Below are positions 1 through 9,977 of a stretch of 64,000 nt of DNA, piece after piece. The stretch spans positions 1 to 64,000 of the forward strand of contig JBBQBH010000003.1 of the NCBI GenBank assembly GCA_038317345.1, written 5' to 3'. The position numbers were made by a program, and so were the translations under genes. This DNA is from Mayfieldus sp038317345. GTDB lineage: Bacteria; Actinomycetota; Thermoleophilia; Solirubrobacterales; 70-9. The notes beneath the pieces were generated by a model. It did not search any database and was not told where the DNA came from. It was given only the letters and a program-made list of their open reading frames with translations. Numbering within the stretch: position 1 is the stretch's first letter; each line of letters starts with the position of its first letter.

Positions 1-72
1 CTTGGCAGCAGTGCTGCGGCCGGCGCCGGTCATGCCGGTGACGACGATGAGGTCACTGATCGCGTGCGGCAT
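1..72 (-). CDS. rapZ: RapZ family RNase adapter / nucleotide-binding protein, N-terminal fragment (runs off window)
   Basis: Only the first 24 codons lie in the window. They read as a short leader followed by the P-loop VVTGMTGAGRSTAAK, which is the characteristic Walker A of the RapZ/YvcJ family of GTP/ATP-binding proteins. In Gram-negatives RapZ controls sRNA decay; in actinobacteria the gene normally sits in a uvrC-rapZ-yvcK-whiA cluster. The ATG overlaps the uvrC stop by one base (TGATG), which implies translational coupling with uvrC. The rest of the gene lies to the left of the window, so domain completeness cannot be judged. Confidence 0.85.
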   Translation of the reverse strand, partial: MPHAISDLIVVTGMTGAGRSTAAK

Positions 73-2051
73 CAGTTCTCGATGATTTCACCCGTTGCGG
101 TGTTAATCGCCGGAGCCGGCCGCGCCTGCGGCGTAGCCAGCACGGCGACGATCGTCTCTGCGCTGCGAAGGCCGAAGCCTGGCAGTTCGGCGATGTCGTC
201 GACCGACGCGGCTCGCAGCTTTTTCAACGACCCGAAGTGGCGTAGGAGCACCCGGCGCCGCACCTCACCCAGCCCAGGAACGTCGTCGAGGGCGCTCTCA
301 ACCATGGACTTGGACCGGCGTGCCCGGTGATGTGTGATAGCGAAGCGATGAGCCTCATCGCGCACCCGCTGCAGCAGGTACAAGCCCTCGCTGGTGCGCG
401 GCAAGATCACCGGGTCAGCCTGACCCGGCAGCCACACCTCCTCCAGCCGCTTCGCCAATCCGACGACCGGCACGTCGTCGATGCCCAGGTCATCCAGCGC
501 ACGGGCGGCGGCGGCGACCTGCGGCGGCCCGCCGTCGACGACGACGAGGCCAGGCGCGTACGCGAACTTGCGCGGCCGTCCGGTGTCGGGGTCGATCAGC
601 ATCGCCCCGGCGTCGGTCTCCTGGGCGCCGAGATCGGGGATTCGTGTCGACGCCCGGTCGTCAAGCAGCCGACGGAAGCGCCGAGTGACGGTCTCGTGCA
701 TCGCGGCGACGTCGTTCTGCCCGTCGACACCCCGGATCACGAAGCGGCGGTAGTCGCTCTTGCGCGGCAGTCCGTCCTCAAAGACGACCATCGACGCAAC
801 CACCTCGGTACCTTGCAAGTTCGACACGTCGTAGCACTCGATGCGCAGCGGCGCCGCGGGCAGCCCGAGAGCCTCCTGGAGCTCCTCCAGCGCACGGTTC
901 CGGGCGGTGAAGTCGCTCGCTCGCTTCGTCTTGTGTACGGCGAGTGACTGGCCCGCATTGCGCCCGACCGTCTCGAGCAGGGTGCGCTTGTCACCACGCT
1001 GCGGCACTCGAATCGCCACCTTGCTGCCCCGCTTCTCGGTCAGCCATTCGGTCAACGCCTCCGAGTCGTCAGGCGAGCGGGGAAGCAGCACCTCGCGCGG
1101 GATGGCAGTGCCTTCGTCGGCGTCGTACACGTGAATGATGAACCGGCTCAGCAGCTCAGGCAGCTCCGCGTCGTCGACGCGGTCGGCGACCCAGCCGCGC
1201 TGGCCGCGGACTCTGCCACCGCGCACGTAGAACATCTGAACGGCGATTTCGAGTGGATCTTCCGCGACTGCAATGACGTCTGCGTCGGTGCCGTCAGGAA
1301 GCACCACCGCGTTGCGTTCCATCGCTCGCCGAAGCGCGCCGATGTCATCGCGGAGGCGAGCCGCTCGCTCGAACTCCGTGGCGTCCGACGCCACCTTCAT
1401 CTCCCGCTCCAGTCGGCGCAGGTGAGCGGTGGTCTGCCCCGCGATGAAGGAGCAGAAGTCCTCCGCGATGAGGCGGTGCTCCTCGGCGGAAACCCGTCCG
1501 ACGCAGGGAGCCGAGCACTTGCCGATGTAGCCGAGCAGGCAGGGCCGACCGATCTGGGCGCTGCGTTTGAAGACCCCCTGCGAACACGACCGCATGGGGA
1601 ACACGCGCAGCAGCAGATCGACGGTCTCGCGGATCGCCCAGGCGTGCGAGTACGGCCCGAAGTACCGGACGCCCTTCTTCTTCGGGCCGCGGCCCACCAT
1701 CACCCGAGGAAATTCCTCGTTCAGCGTGATCGCGAGCCACGGGTAAGACTTGTCGTCGCGGTACTTGACGTTGAAACGTGGGTCGAACTCCTTGATCCAG
1801 GAGTACTCGAGCTGGAGCGCCTCAACCTCGTTCTGGACCACCGTCCACTGGACGGAGGCAGCCGTGGTGACCATGGACGCTGTACGGGAGTGCAGATGAG
1901 CTGTGTCCTGGAAGTACGACGACACGCGCGAGCGCAGCGACTTCGCCTTGCCAACGTAGATGACACGACCCTGAACGTCGCGGAAGCGGTAGACACCAGG
2001 AGCGTCCGGTATCGACCCGGGAGCAGGCCGATACGAGGACGGGTCGGGCAC
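72..2051 (-). CDS. uvrC: UvrABC excinuclease subunit C
   Basis: UvrC makes both incisions around a DNA lesion after UvrA/UvrB loading, in the cytoplasm. The 659-residue product has the usual architecture: GIY-YIG nuclease domain at about 15-95 (GVYRF, VIYVGKAKSLRSRV), a UVR helical motif at about 210-245 that contacts UvrB, the RNase H-like second nuclease domain (IECYDVSNLQGTEVVAS), and C-terminal helix-hairpin-helix repeats at about 590-645 (DVPGLGE, ELPGFG). The start is GTG at 2051, chosen because AAGGTGG lies five bases upstream and the conserved PGVYRF begins soon after. The stop overlaps rapZ. Length is normal for the family and no damage is visible. Confidence 0.97.
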   Translation of the reverse strand: MPDPSSYRPAPGSIPDAPGVYRFRDVQGRVIYVGKAKSLRSRVSSYFQDTAHLHSRTASMVTTAASVQWTVVQNEVEALQLEYSWIKEFDPRFNVKYRDDKSYPWLAITLNEEFPRVMVGRGPKKKGVRYFGPYSHAWAIRETVDLLLRVFPMRSCSQGVFKRSAQIGRPCLLGYIGKCSAPCVGRVSAEEHRLIAEDFCSFIAGQTTAHLRRLEREMKVASDATEFERAARLRDDIGALRRAMERNAVVLPDGTDADVIAVAEDPLEIAVQMFYVRGGRVRGQRGWVADRVDDAELPELLSRFIIHVYDADEGTAIPREVLLPRSPDDSEALTEWLTEKRGSKVAIRVPQRGDKRTLLETVGRNAGQSLAVHKTKRASDFTARNRALEELQEALGLPAAPLRIECYDVSNLQGTEVVASMVVFEDGLPRKSDYRRFVIRGVDGQNDVAAMHETVTRRFRRLLDDRASTRIPDLGAQETDAGAMLIDPDTGRPRKFAYAPGLVVVDGGPPQVAAAARALDDLGIDDVPVVGLAKRLEEVWLPGQADPVILPRTSEGLYLLQRVRDEAHRFAITHHRARRSKSMVESALDDVPGLGEVRRRVLLRHFGSLKKLRAASVDDIAELPGFGLRSAETIVAVLATPQARPAPAINTATGEIIEN

Positions 2052-2113
2052 TCGTCCACCTTACGAGGCGAGGCGACACGTCCGGCGCTTTCCGGCAATG
2101 CCTGGAGAAGAGC

Positions 2114-2713
2114 TCAGACGAGCGTGATGTCCTTGCCCTGGATTTTGATCGGCACCTTCGGGAGTGGCAAGGGAGCGGGCCCTGACACCACACTGCCGTT
2201 CTTGATCGAGAACTGGCTGCCGTGGCAGATGCAGTTGATCGTGCCGTGTGTGACGTCGTGCAGCGTGCAACCGGCGTGCGTGCACGTGGACGAAAAGCCC
2301 TTGAACTCCCCCGGTTTGGGCTGCGTGATCACTACGCCGTCCTGCGGCAGGATCACCCCACCGCCCTTGGGAACTTTGTTGGTTGTGGTGATCGGGGCGC
2401 CGCCGGCACCTCCACCTCCTGCGGAGTTTCCCCCACCCCCACCTCCTTGACCTCCTGCCCCGCTGGTGCCGCCTGTGCCAGATGAGGTGGTTGTGCCCGA
2501 GGAGCCGGCGGACGACGCGGAGTCAGAGGAGTTGTTCGAGCCGCCGCACGCCGCGACCAGTGGGAAACCGACTCCAGCCAGCGCGGCTGCACAGAGCACG
2601 TGGCGTCGACTCAGGGCACGCTCTTGCCCTTCGCCGTCTGCTCTGGTCGGCACCTCGGGGATCGCGATGGTGGAGTCGTCAGCGCGGGGTTCCGGCGAAC
2701 CGGCTACAGCCAT
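2114..2713 (-). CDS. Rieske [2Fe-2S] protein exported by Tat and anchored as a lipoprotein
   Basis: A 199-residue single-domain Rieske protein. The N-terminus carries a twin-arginine motif (SRRHVLCAAALAG, about 35-47) ending in a lipobox (LVAAC, Cys about 56). A Ser/Gly/Thr-rich linker of about 50 residues follows, then a compact Rieske fold with both cluster motifs, CTHAGC and CICHGS, i.e. the Cys-X-His and Cys-X2-His ligands. The predicted product is therefore folded with its cluster in the cytoplasm, exported and tethered outside the membrane. Its electron partner is unknown; no cytochrome b gene lies nearby. ATG is preceded by AAGGAG at six bases. It sits between uvrA and uvrC on the same strand, but the 111-base gap to uvrA suggests its own promoter. 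Confidence 0.9.
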   Translation of the reverse strand: MAVAGSPEPRADDSTIAIPEVPTRADGEGQERALSRRHVLCAAALAGVGFPLVAACGGSNNSSDSASSAGSSGTTTSSGTGGTSGAGGQGGGGGGNSAGGGGAGGAPITTTNKVPKGGGVILPQDGVVITQPKPGEFKGFSSTCTHAGCTLHDVTHGTINCICHGSQFSIKNGSVVSGPAPLPLPKVPIKIQGKDITLV

Positions 2714-2824
2714 TGGTGCTCCTTCTTAACGTCAGAAACTGCTAGTCAAGCGTGCGGTCTATCCGGTCTGGCCCGGTATCGCCCCTCCGTACTAGGACCT
2801 GTGAAGACGCGCAGATTTATTCGG

Positions 2825-5728
<2,904 letters not shown>

Positions 5729-5734
5729 GCTTCG

Positions 5735-5740
5735 ATTCTA
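5735..5740 (-). promoter_or_regulatory. Likely -10 hexamer (TAGAAT) of uvrA
   Basis: On the minus strand TAGAAT lies six bases before the uvrA ATG, matching the actinobacterial TANNNT -10 pattern and the short leaders common in this phylum. The same hexamer occurs shortly before hrcA and before the HadA-like gene. No convincing -35 was seen. The call rests on pattern and position only. Confidence 0.45.
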
Positions 5741-5747
5741 CGGGGGC

Positions 5748-5759
5748 GAACGGTTGTTC
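5748..5759. promoter_or_regulatory. SOS (LexA) box upstream of uvrA
   Basis: The sequence GAACGGTTGTTC is a perfect GAAC-N4-GTTC palindrome, the core of the LexA box of Gram-positive bacteria and actinobacteria. Its left flank C also fits the longer CGAAC...GTTCG consensus, while the right flank is C rather than G. It ends 20 bases before the uvrA start and borders the TAGAAT hexamer, so a bound repressor would block the promoter. No equivalent box was found before uvrB or uvrC in this window. Confidence 0.75.
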
Positions 5760-5801
5760 CCATCGCCCGCGGGAGGCCCTGCCCCGAAGCTGGGCGAAAG
5801 C

Positions 5802-6707
5802 TCAGGCCCTGGAGGCGACCAAGTCGTCGAGAACAGCGCCGTACGAGCCGACCTCGAGCGACAGGTGGCCCTCGCCCGCCAGCAGCCGGGCCTTGGTCCC
5901 GGAGACGTGGTTGGCGAGCCATTTGCCGTGCGCGAAGGGGACCATGCCGTGCGCGAAGGGGACCATTCGGTCCTCCTCGCCCTGCCAGATCGTCACCGGG
6001 ACCTCGATGCCGGCGAGGTCGAAGCCCCAACCGCCCACGGTCGCCTTGTCGTCGTCGAACCAGCCCCAGATTCCGTTCCGCAGAGCCTCGCGCAACGACG
6101 TCGCCGTGTGCTCCGCGAACGCACCGGTGAGAACCGCGCGGTCGGCCTCGGAGATGAAATCCCCAAGCGCGGCGATCACCTGATCGCCGGTCAGCGAGCC
6201 AAACTCCTCGGCGGAGCGCTAGAGGAAGGCCTGCAGCTGGGAATCCCCCGCCTGCTGGGCGGCGAACTCATCGAGGTTCTCCTGACCCATCCCGGCCAGC
6301 CAATCGAGGCCCTCCGCATCAAAAGGAGCAACGCCGGCGGTCGTCGCCGCCGAGTTGACTCGGTCCGGCAGCATTGCGGCGCAGGCCAGCGCGTGCGGCC
6401 CTCCTCCCGAATGGCCGGTGGTGTAGAAACGCTCGACGCCAAGCGCATCGGCGATCGCCGTGACGTCTTGCGCGCAATCGGCAATCGTTCGTCCCGGATG
6501 GCGGTCGGAGCCCCCATAGCCCGGACGTGCGTAGGCGACGTGCCGCAGCCCTCGTTTGGCACCGGCCTCCAGAAGGGGCGCGAAAAGCGAGCCGGCGCTC
6601 GGCGTCCCGGTGTGAAAGACGACGACATCACCGTCTTCGGGCCCGGCTACTTCGACCGCCAGACTGCGGCCATTCGGGGTCAGGACGTCGAAGACGGTCC
6701 GCTCCAC
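5802..6707 (-). pseudogene. Alpha/beta hydrolase interrupted by an in-frame amber codon
   Basis: Read through one TAG at 6219-6221, this frame gives a 301-codon alpha/beta hydrolase. The N-terminal part has the nucleophile elbow GHSGGGPHAL and an oxyanion-type stretch (FHTGTPSAG). The part after the stop continues in the same frame with SAEEFGSLTGDQVIAALGD and carries the acid (WQGEEDRMVPF) and the late His (GEGHLSL). All catalytic elements survive, but on two sides of the stop. A second anomaly is a 21-bp tandem duplication giving MVPFAHGMVPFAHGK. GTG at 6707 is the likely start. Either a recent pseudogene, two fragments, or a sequencing error at the amber; readthrough is not supported by anything visible. 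Confidence 0.8.
5925..5966. repeat. 21-bp perfect tandem duplication inside the broken hydrolase
   Basis: Two identical 21-bp units, 5925-5945 and 5946-5966, encode MVPFAHG twice on the minus strand. In related hydrolases this stretch, just after the catalytic acid, occurs once before a K/R-W-L helix. The duplication keeps the frame but inserts seven residues next to the active site. Confidence 0.9.
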
Positions 6708-6795
6708 GCGGCGACTGTAACCGTTAACAAATTGGCCTTGCCATGACGCGCTTCCCGATGTAGGTTCGTCGCAAATACCTCAATAAGGAGGAGAG

Positions 6796-7195
6796 ATGTC
6801 CGCAGAGAACATCGAGGCTGCGAAGGCCGCATACGAGGCTCGGCAGCGGAGACATGGAGACGCTCGCCGGCATGTTCGCCGACGACGCCGAGTGGATCAC
6901 CTCGGATGAGCTTCCCCTCGGAGGCCACACCACGGGCCGCGACGCGATCATGGAGAACTTCGCCCAGATACCGAACTACTGGAGCGATTTCAGTGTCGAT
7001 CCGGAGCAGTTCATCGACGGCGGCGACGACGTTGTCGTGAGGGGAACCCAGCGTGCGACCGGCGAAGGCGGCAGCTTCGAGTCGCCATTCCTGCACCTGA
7101 TGCACTTCGAGGGTGGAAAACTCACCCTCGGCGAGTTCGAAGCAGACAGCGCAAAGGCGCTGAAGGCGCTGGGAAGCAAGGCGACAGCGGTTTGA
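6796..7195 (+). pseudogene. SnoaL-like (NTF2-fold) protein with a 2-base frameshift near the N-terminus
   Basis: An excellent ribosome site (AAGGAGGAG) precedes ATG at 6796, which opens MSAENIEAAKAAYEA. At about 6840 the frame slips: the next family-like residues, GSGDMETLAGMFADDAEW, are encoded two bases out of phase and run on to the stop at 7195. Restoring two bases after GCT (for example TT, giving EAFGSGD) yields one continuous protein of about 133 residues of the SnoaL-like type, which bind small hydrophobic ligands or isomerise polyketides. Translation from the internal ATG at 6854 would give 113 residues without the first helix. It lies divergent from the broken hydrolase, 88 bases away. 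Confidence 0.75.
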
Positions 7196-7243
7196 CATAG
7201 GTTCGGCCGCTGGCCGAGCCGCTCATAGCTTCGCCCGCCAGGC

Positions 7244-8452
7244 TCAGGCGGTCGCGGGGGCGCCGCGCAGCGCCCCGCGCCCGAGCGCCGAGACGATCCA
7301 GGCAAGGATCGCGGTTGCGACAGCGACGGCGAAGCCGCGATGGGCATGTCCGCCGTTGATCAGCGGACCGGCCACCGCGTTGCCCGCGGCGACTCCGGCT
7401 ACAACAGCGGTGATCAACCAGGTCGAGGCCTCGGTGATCGTGCCCTGTGGCGCCAGCTCCTCGATCAGCTTGTAGGCGACGGCGGTGGCGGGAGCGAAGG
7501 CAAAGCCGCTGAGCACCATCAGCGGCACCGCATTGAGGATCGACGTGGCGAGCAGCAGCGGCGCGAAGCCGACCGCGATCACGAAACAGAGCAACGGGTA
7601 GCGGTCGGCGGCGCTTGAGGTGCGATGACGGATCCCGTACCAGAGGCCGCCGACCATGCTCGCCGCCGCCTGCACGGCGATCAACACCCCGGCCAGCGAG
7701 CCGGAGCCGTGCTGGGTCGCAAACGCGGTGACCGACAGCTCCATCGCCCCGAGCGCGACCCCGAACGCAAGCTCGGTGAGCATCAGCACGACGATTCCCG
7801 GCGAGCTCAGAGGCCCGATCCAGCCGCTGGTCGACGGACGGCTCCGCCACGAGCGCGATGCCCGCGAGAGGGCGAAGATCAGCGCCCCGGTGAATGTGTA
7901 CGCGGCGTTCGCCAGCACCGCGACCGCAGGCGATGCAACCGCGACCAGCAATGCGGTCAGCAGCGGGCCAACGACGAACCCGACCTCGAACAGGACCGCG
8001 TCGAGCGCGTAGGCGCTGAGCAGAAGACTGGAGTCGGGGACGAGCTCGACCCAGAGCGTCCGCATGCAGGAGGAGAGCGGCGGCTCTGTCGCGCCGCAGA
8101 CTGCGCCGAGGATGGCAAGCGGCAGGGGCGCCGCGCCTCCCTGCGCGGCGGCCACGAGGGCGACCAGCGCGATCGGGTTGAGGATCGCGCCGACCACCAG
8201 CACGCGGGTCTGCCCGAGCCGATCGATCAGGCGCCCCTGTACCGGCAGCGATATCGCGCCGGCGATCGCAAACGCCGCCACCATCAAGCCCGCCACGGCA
8301 AAAGAGCCGGTCGCATGGCGGATCATCAGCACCGTCGCCAGCGACAGGGCGGTAATCGGCAGCCGCCCGATCACGCTCCCGATCAGGGGCTGGCGCACCG
8401 CGCGCACGCCCAGCAGCCGTTTGTATGGGTCGGGAAGCACGGGCGCCAGCAT
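7244..8452 (-). CDS. Major facilitator superfamily permease (12-helix type)
   Basis: A 402-residue, almost wholly hydrophobic product with about twelve predicted helices in two halves. The loop between helices 2 and 3 has GRLIDRLGQTRVLV, a good match to the MFS G-x-x-x-D-R-x-G-R/Q-[RT] motif. It resembles the group of actinobacterial MFS proteins annotated as putative drug or metabolite exporters, but the substrate cannot be read from the sequence. ATG at 8452 faces the VOC gene on the other strand with only 23 bases between the starts, so the two probably share a divergent control region. Confidence 0.85.
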   Translation of the reverse strand: MLAPVLPDPYKRLLGVRAVRQPLIGSVIGRLPITALSLATVLMIRHATGSFAVAGLMVAAFAIAGAISLPVQGRLIDRLGQTRVLVVGAILNPIALVALVAAAQGGAAPLPLAILGAVCGATEPPLSSCMRTLWVELVPDSSLLLSAYALDAVLFEVGFVVGPLLTALLVAVASPAVAVLANAAYTFTGALIFALSRASRSWRSRPSTSGWIGPLSSPGIVVLMLTELAFGVALGAMELSVTAFATQHGSGSLAGVLIAVQAAASMVGGLWYGIRHRTSSAADRYPLLCFVIAVGFAPLLLATSILNAVPLMVLSGFAFAPATAVAYKLIEELAPQGTITEASTWLITAVVAGVAAGNAVAGPLINGGHAHRGFAVAVATAILAWIVSALGRGALRGAPATA

Positions 8453-8475
8453 CGCACGGCGACTACGCTTCGGCC

Positions 8476-8916
8476 GTGCCCGAGCCGCCCCCTGTAAGCG
8501 GGATCTCAGAGTTGGTGCTCGAGGTCTCGGACCTCGAGGCCGCGCGCTACTTCTATCGCGATGTCCTCGGCTTCGAGGAGACGTTGTACGGCGAGGGGCG
8601 CGAGGGGCGCTACTGGTATCTGATCGGCGACACGGCGCGTTTGGGGCTGTGGACGCGGCAGACCGGTCTTGCCGGCGGACAGGGCGGGGCCCACGTGCAC
8701 TTCGCCTTCCACCTCAGCGACGACGATCTCGACGAGCTGCTGGAGCAGCTCGAAGGAGAGGGAATCGAGGTGGAGGGGCCGATCCAGCTCGGGCCCGGGC
8801 GGGCGATCTACGTCACCGACCCGGACGACAACGTGGTCGAGTTCTGGTCCCAGGACCTCGCTGCCTACGCGGCCGAGGCTCGCGCCGGCGGTGAACCCGG
8901 CACCTTGGAGAGCTAG
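8476..8916 (+). CDS. VOC-family (glyoxalase/bleomycin-resistance fold) protein
   Basis: A 146-residue protein with the vicinal-oxygen-chelate fold: N-terminal strand-helix ELVLEVSDLEAARYFYRDVLGF, the HVHFAF strand, and the C-terminal DPDDNVVEFW signature carrying the last metal-site glutamate. Such proteins are lyases, dioxygenases or ligand-binding resistance proteins; the reaction here is unknown. GTG at 8476 is preferred to the upstream ATG at 8425, which would run into the divergent permease gene. A TACGCT hexamer seven bases before GTG could be a -10 for a near-leaderless message. The stop directly abuts the stop of the convergent DivIVA-domain gene, with no room for a terminator. Confidence 0.85.
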   Translation: MPEPPPVSGISELVLEVSDLEAARYFYRDVLGFEETLYGEGREGRYWYLIGDTARLGLWTRQTGLAGGQGGAHVHFAFHLSDDDLDELLEQLEGEGIEVEGPIQLGPGRAIYVTDPDDNVVEFWSQDLAAYAAEARAGGEPGTLES

Positions 8917-9522
8917 CTACTTGCCGGCGCGCTCGAAGACCGCGTCGAGCAGCTCGTCGGTGTCGCTGAGCTCGTAGTTCGCGGCAAGGTGCTTGGCGAT
9001 GTCCTCGCGCGAGGACCCGTCGAGCACCATCTTCATCGCCACCAAGCGTGCGGCCTGACCGTCGGCGCCGTTGGCGGCGGCCGGCGTCGGTGGCTCCGGC
9101 CCCGGCTCGGGGATCGAAGGCGGCTCCGGTCCGGGCTCGGTCTCGGCCCTGCTCCCCTGCCCACCGATTACATCCTCTGCCATCGCCCCGATCCGCTCGC
9201 GCAGGTCGTCAGCCTGGCCGATCAGATTCGCGACCGAGCGCTGGGCGCGCTCGAGCTGGTCGCGAGCTTGATCGCGGGCGTTCGAGAGCAGCTCGTCGGC
9301 CTCGCGCCGCGCGTCGGCCTCGATCTCCTTCGCGTTCGCCTCGGCAGCCTCGACGATGCTGCTCACCTTTTGCGCCGCGACGTCGGCCAGCGAGGCGGGC
9401 TCATTGGCCTGCTCGACCTGCTCGGCGACCTCGCGCAGATGAGCGTCGACAGCATTCGGGTCATAGCCCTTGCGGACGGTCGGGAAGTCGCTGCGGACGA
9501 TGTCGTCCTTGGAGATGGTCAT
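8917..9522 (-). CDS. DivIVA-domain coiled-coil protein
   Basis: The 201-residue product begins with the DivIVA N-terminal motif (DIVRSDFPTVRKGYDPNAVD, residues 6-25), which in DivIVA/GpsB/SepF-like proteins binds curved membrane. A long charged coiled coil rich in Ala/Glu/Arg follows at about 30-125, then a Pro/Glu linker with degenerate EPGPEPP repeats, then a small helical C-terminal domain (MVLDGSSREDIAKHLAANYE...) ending in LLDAVFERAGK. It is too short to be the polar-growth DivIVA and is best called a DivIVA-domain protein with a scaffold-like role. The true start is ATG at 9522; the longer frame to 9738 lacks family similarity. Confidence 0.85.
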   Translation of the reverse strand: MTISKDDIVRSDFPTVRKGYDPNAVDAHLREVAEQVEQANEPASLADVAAQKVSSIVEAAEANAKEIEADARREADELLSNARDQARDQLERAQRSVANLIGQADDLRERIGAMAEDVIGGQGSRAETEPGPEPPSIPEPGPEPPTPAAANGADGQAARLVAMKMVLDGSSREDIAKHLAANYELSDTDELLDAVFERAGK

Positions 9523-9635
9523 CGAGGCCAGCGTAGCGGAGAGCACGCGGCCGGAAGCCGGTGTGCGTCGCGCTGATTTGGTCCGCCCAGCGGGCGTGCA
9601 TAGCATTGGCGCTTGGGAGGAGAAAGGATGCAGAG

Positions 9636-9935
9636 ATGAGCGTTTTGATGATTCTGAAGGCCTCGGGCGATCCGGCCAAGATGGAGGAGTGGGCGAACGC
9701 GAACTCCGAGGTGATGCAGAAGGTCCTCGGGCATGCACGTGAGCACGGGGTGATCCATCACCGCTTCTACGGCGGCGACGGCGAGATCGTCGTGGTCGAC
9801 GAATGGGAATCCGAGGACGGCTTTCGGGAGTTCTTTGATCACGAGGAGGACATCCCGAAGATGATGCAGGCCATCGGAGCCGGTGAGCCGCAGATCAGCT
9901 TCTACCGGCCGCTGAACACCAACGACGAGATCTAG
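9636..9935 (+). CDS. Small conserved protein, probable dimeric alpha/beta-barrel (ferredoxin-like) fold
   Basis: A 99-residue protein beginning MSVLMILKASGDPAKMEEW. The pattern of a short strand, a helix, then HHRFYGGDGEIVVVDEWES and FREFFDH resembles antibiotic-biosynthesis-monooxygenase/stress-responsive barrel proteins, a loose structural match rather than a firm family assignment. The start is ATG at 9636; an earlier ATG at 9628 meets a stop after two codons. GGGAGGAGAAAGG lies 9-21 bases upstream. No signal peptide or membrane segment. It converges with uvrB across a short hairpin. Function unknown. Confidence 0.75.
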   Translation: MSVLMILKASGDPAKMEEWANANSEVMQKVLGHAREHGVIHHRFYGGDGEIVVVDEWESEDGFREFFDHEEDIPKMMQAIGAGEPQISFYRPLNTNDEI

Positions 9936-9957
9936 CTCGCTTCGATCGGGGGGCGGT

Positions 9958-9977
9958 GCGGGAGCTCAGGCTCCCGC
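9958..9977. terminator. GC-rich hairpin between convergent genes (possible terminator)
   Basis: GCGGGAGC pairs perfectly with GCTCCCGC across a 4-base loop, centred on the uvrB stop codon and 22 bases after the stop of the rightward gene. There is no T-run on either side, so it is not a classical intrinsic terminator, though its position between convergent genes fits a bidirectional stop or mRNA 3'-end stabiliser. Confidence 0.4.

Noticed and set aside
6219..6221. Programmed amber readthrough (for example pyrrolysine or selenocysteine-like recoding) in the hydrolase
   Set aside because: No recoding element, no relevant tRNA genes in the window, and a second lesion in the same gene makes decay the simpler reading.
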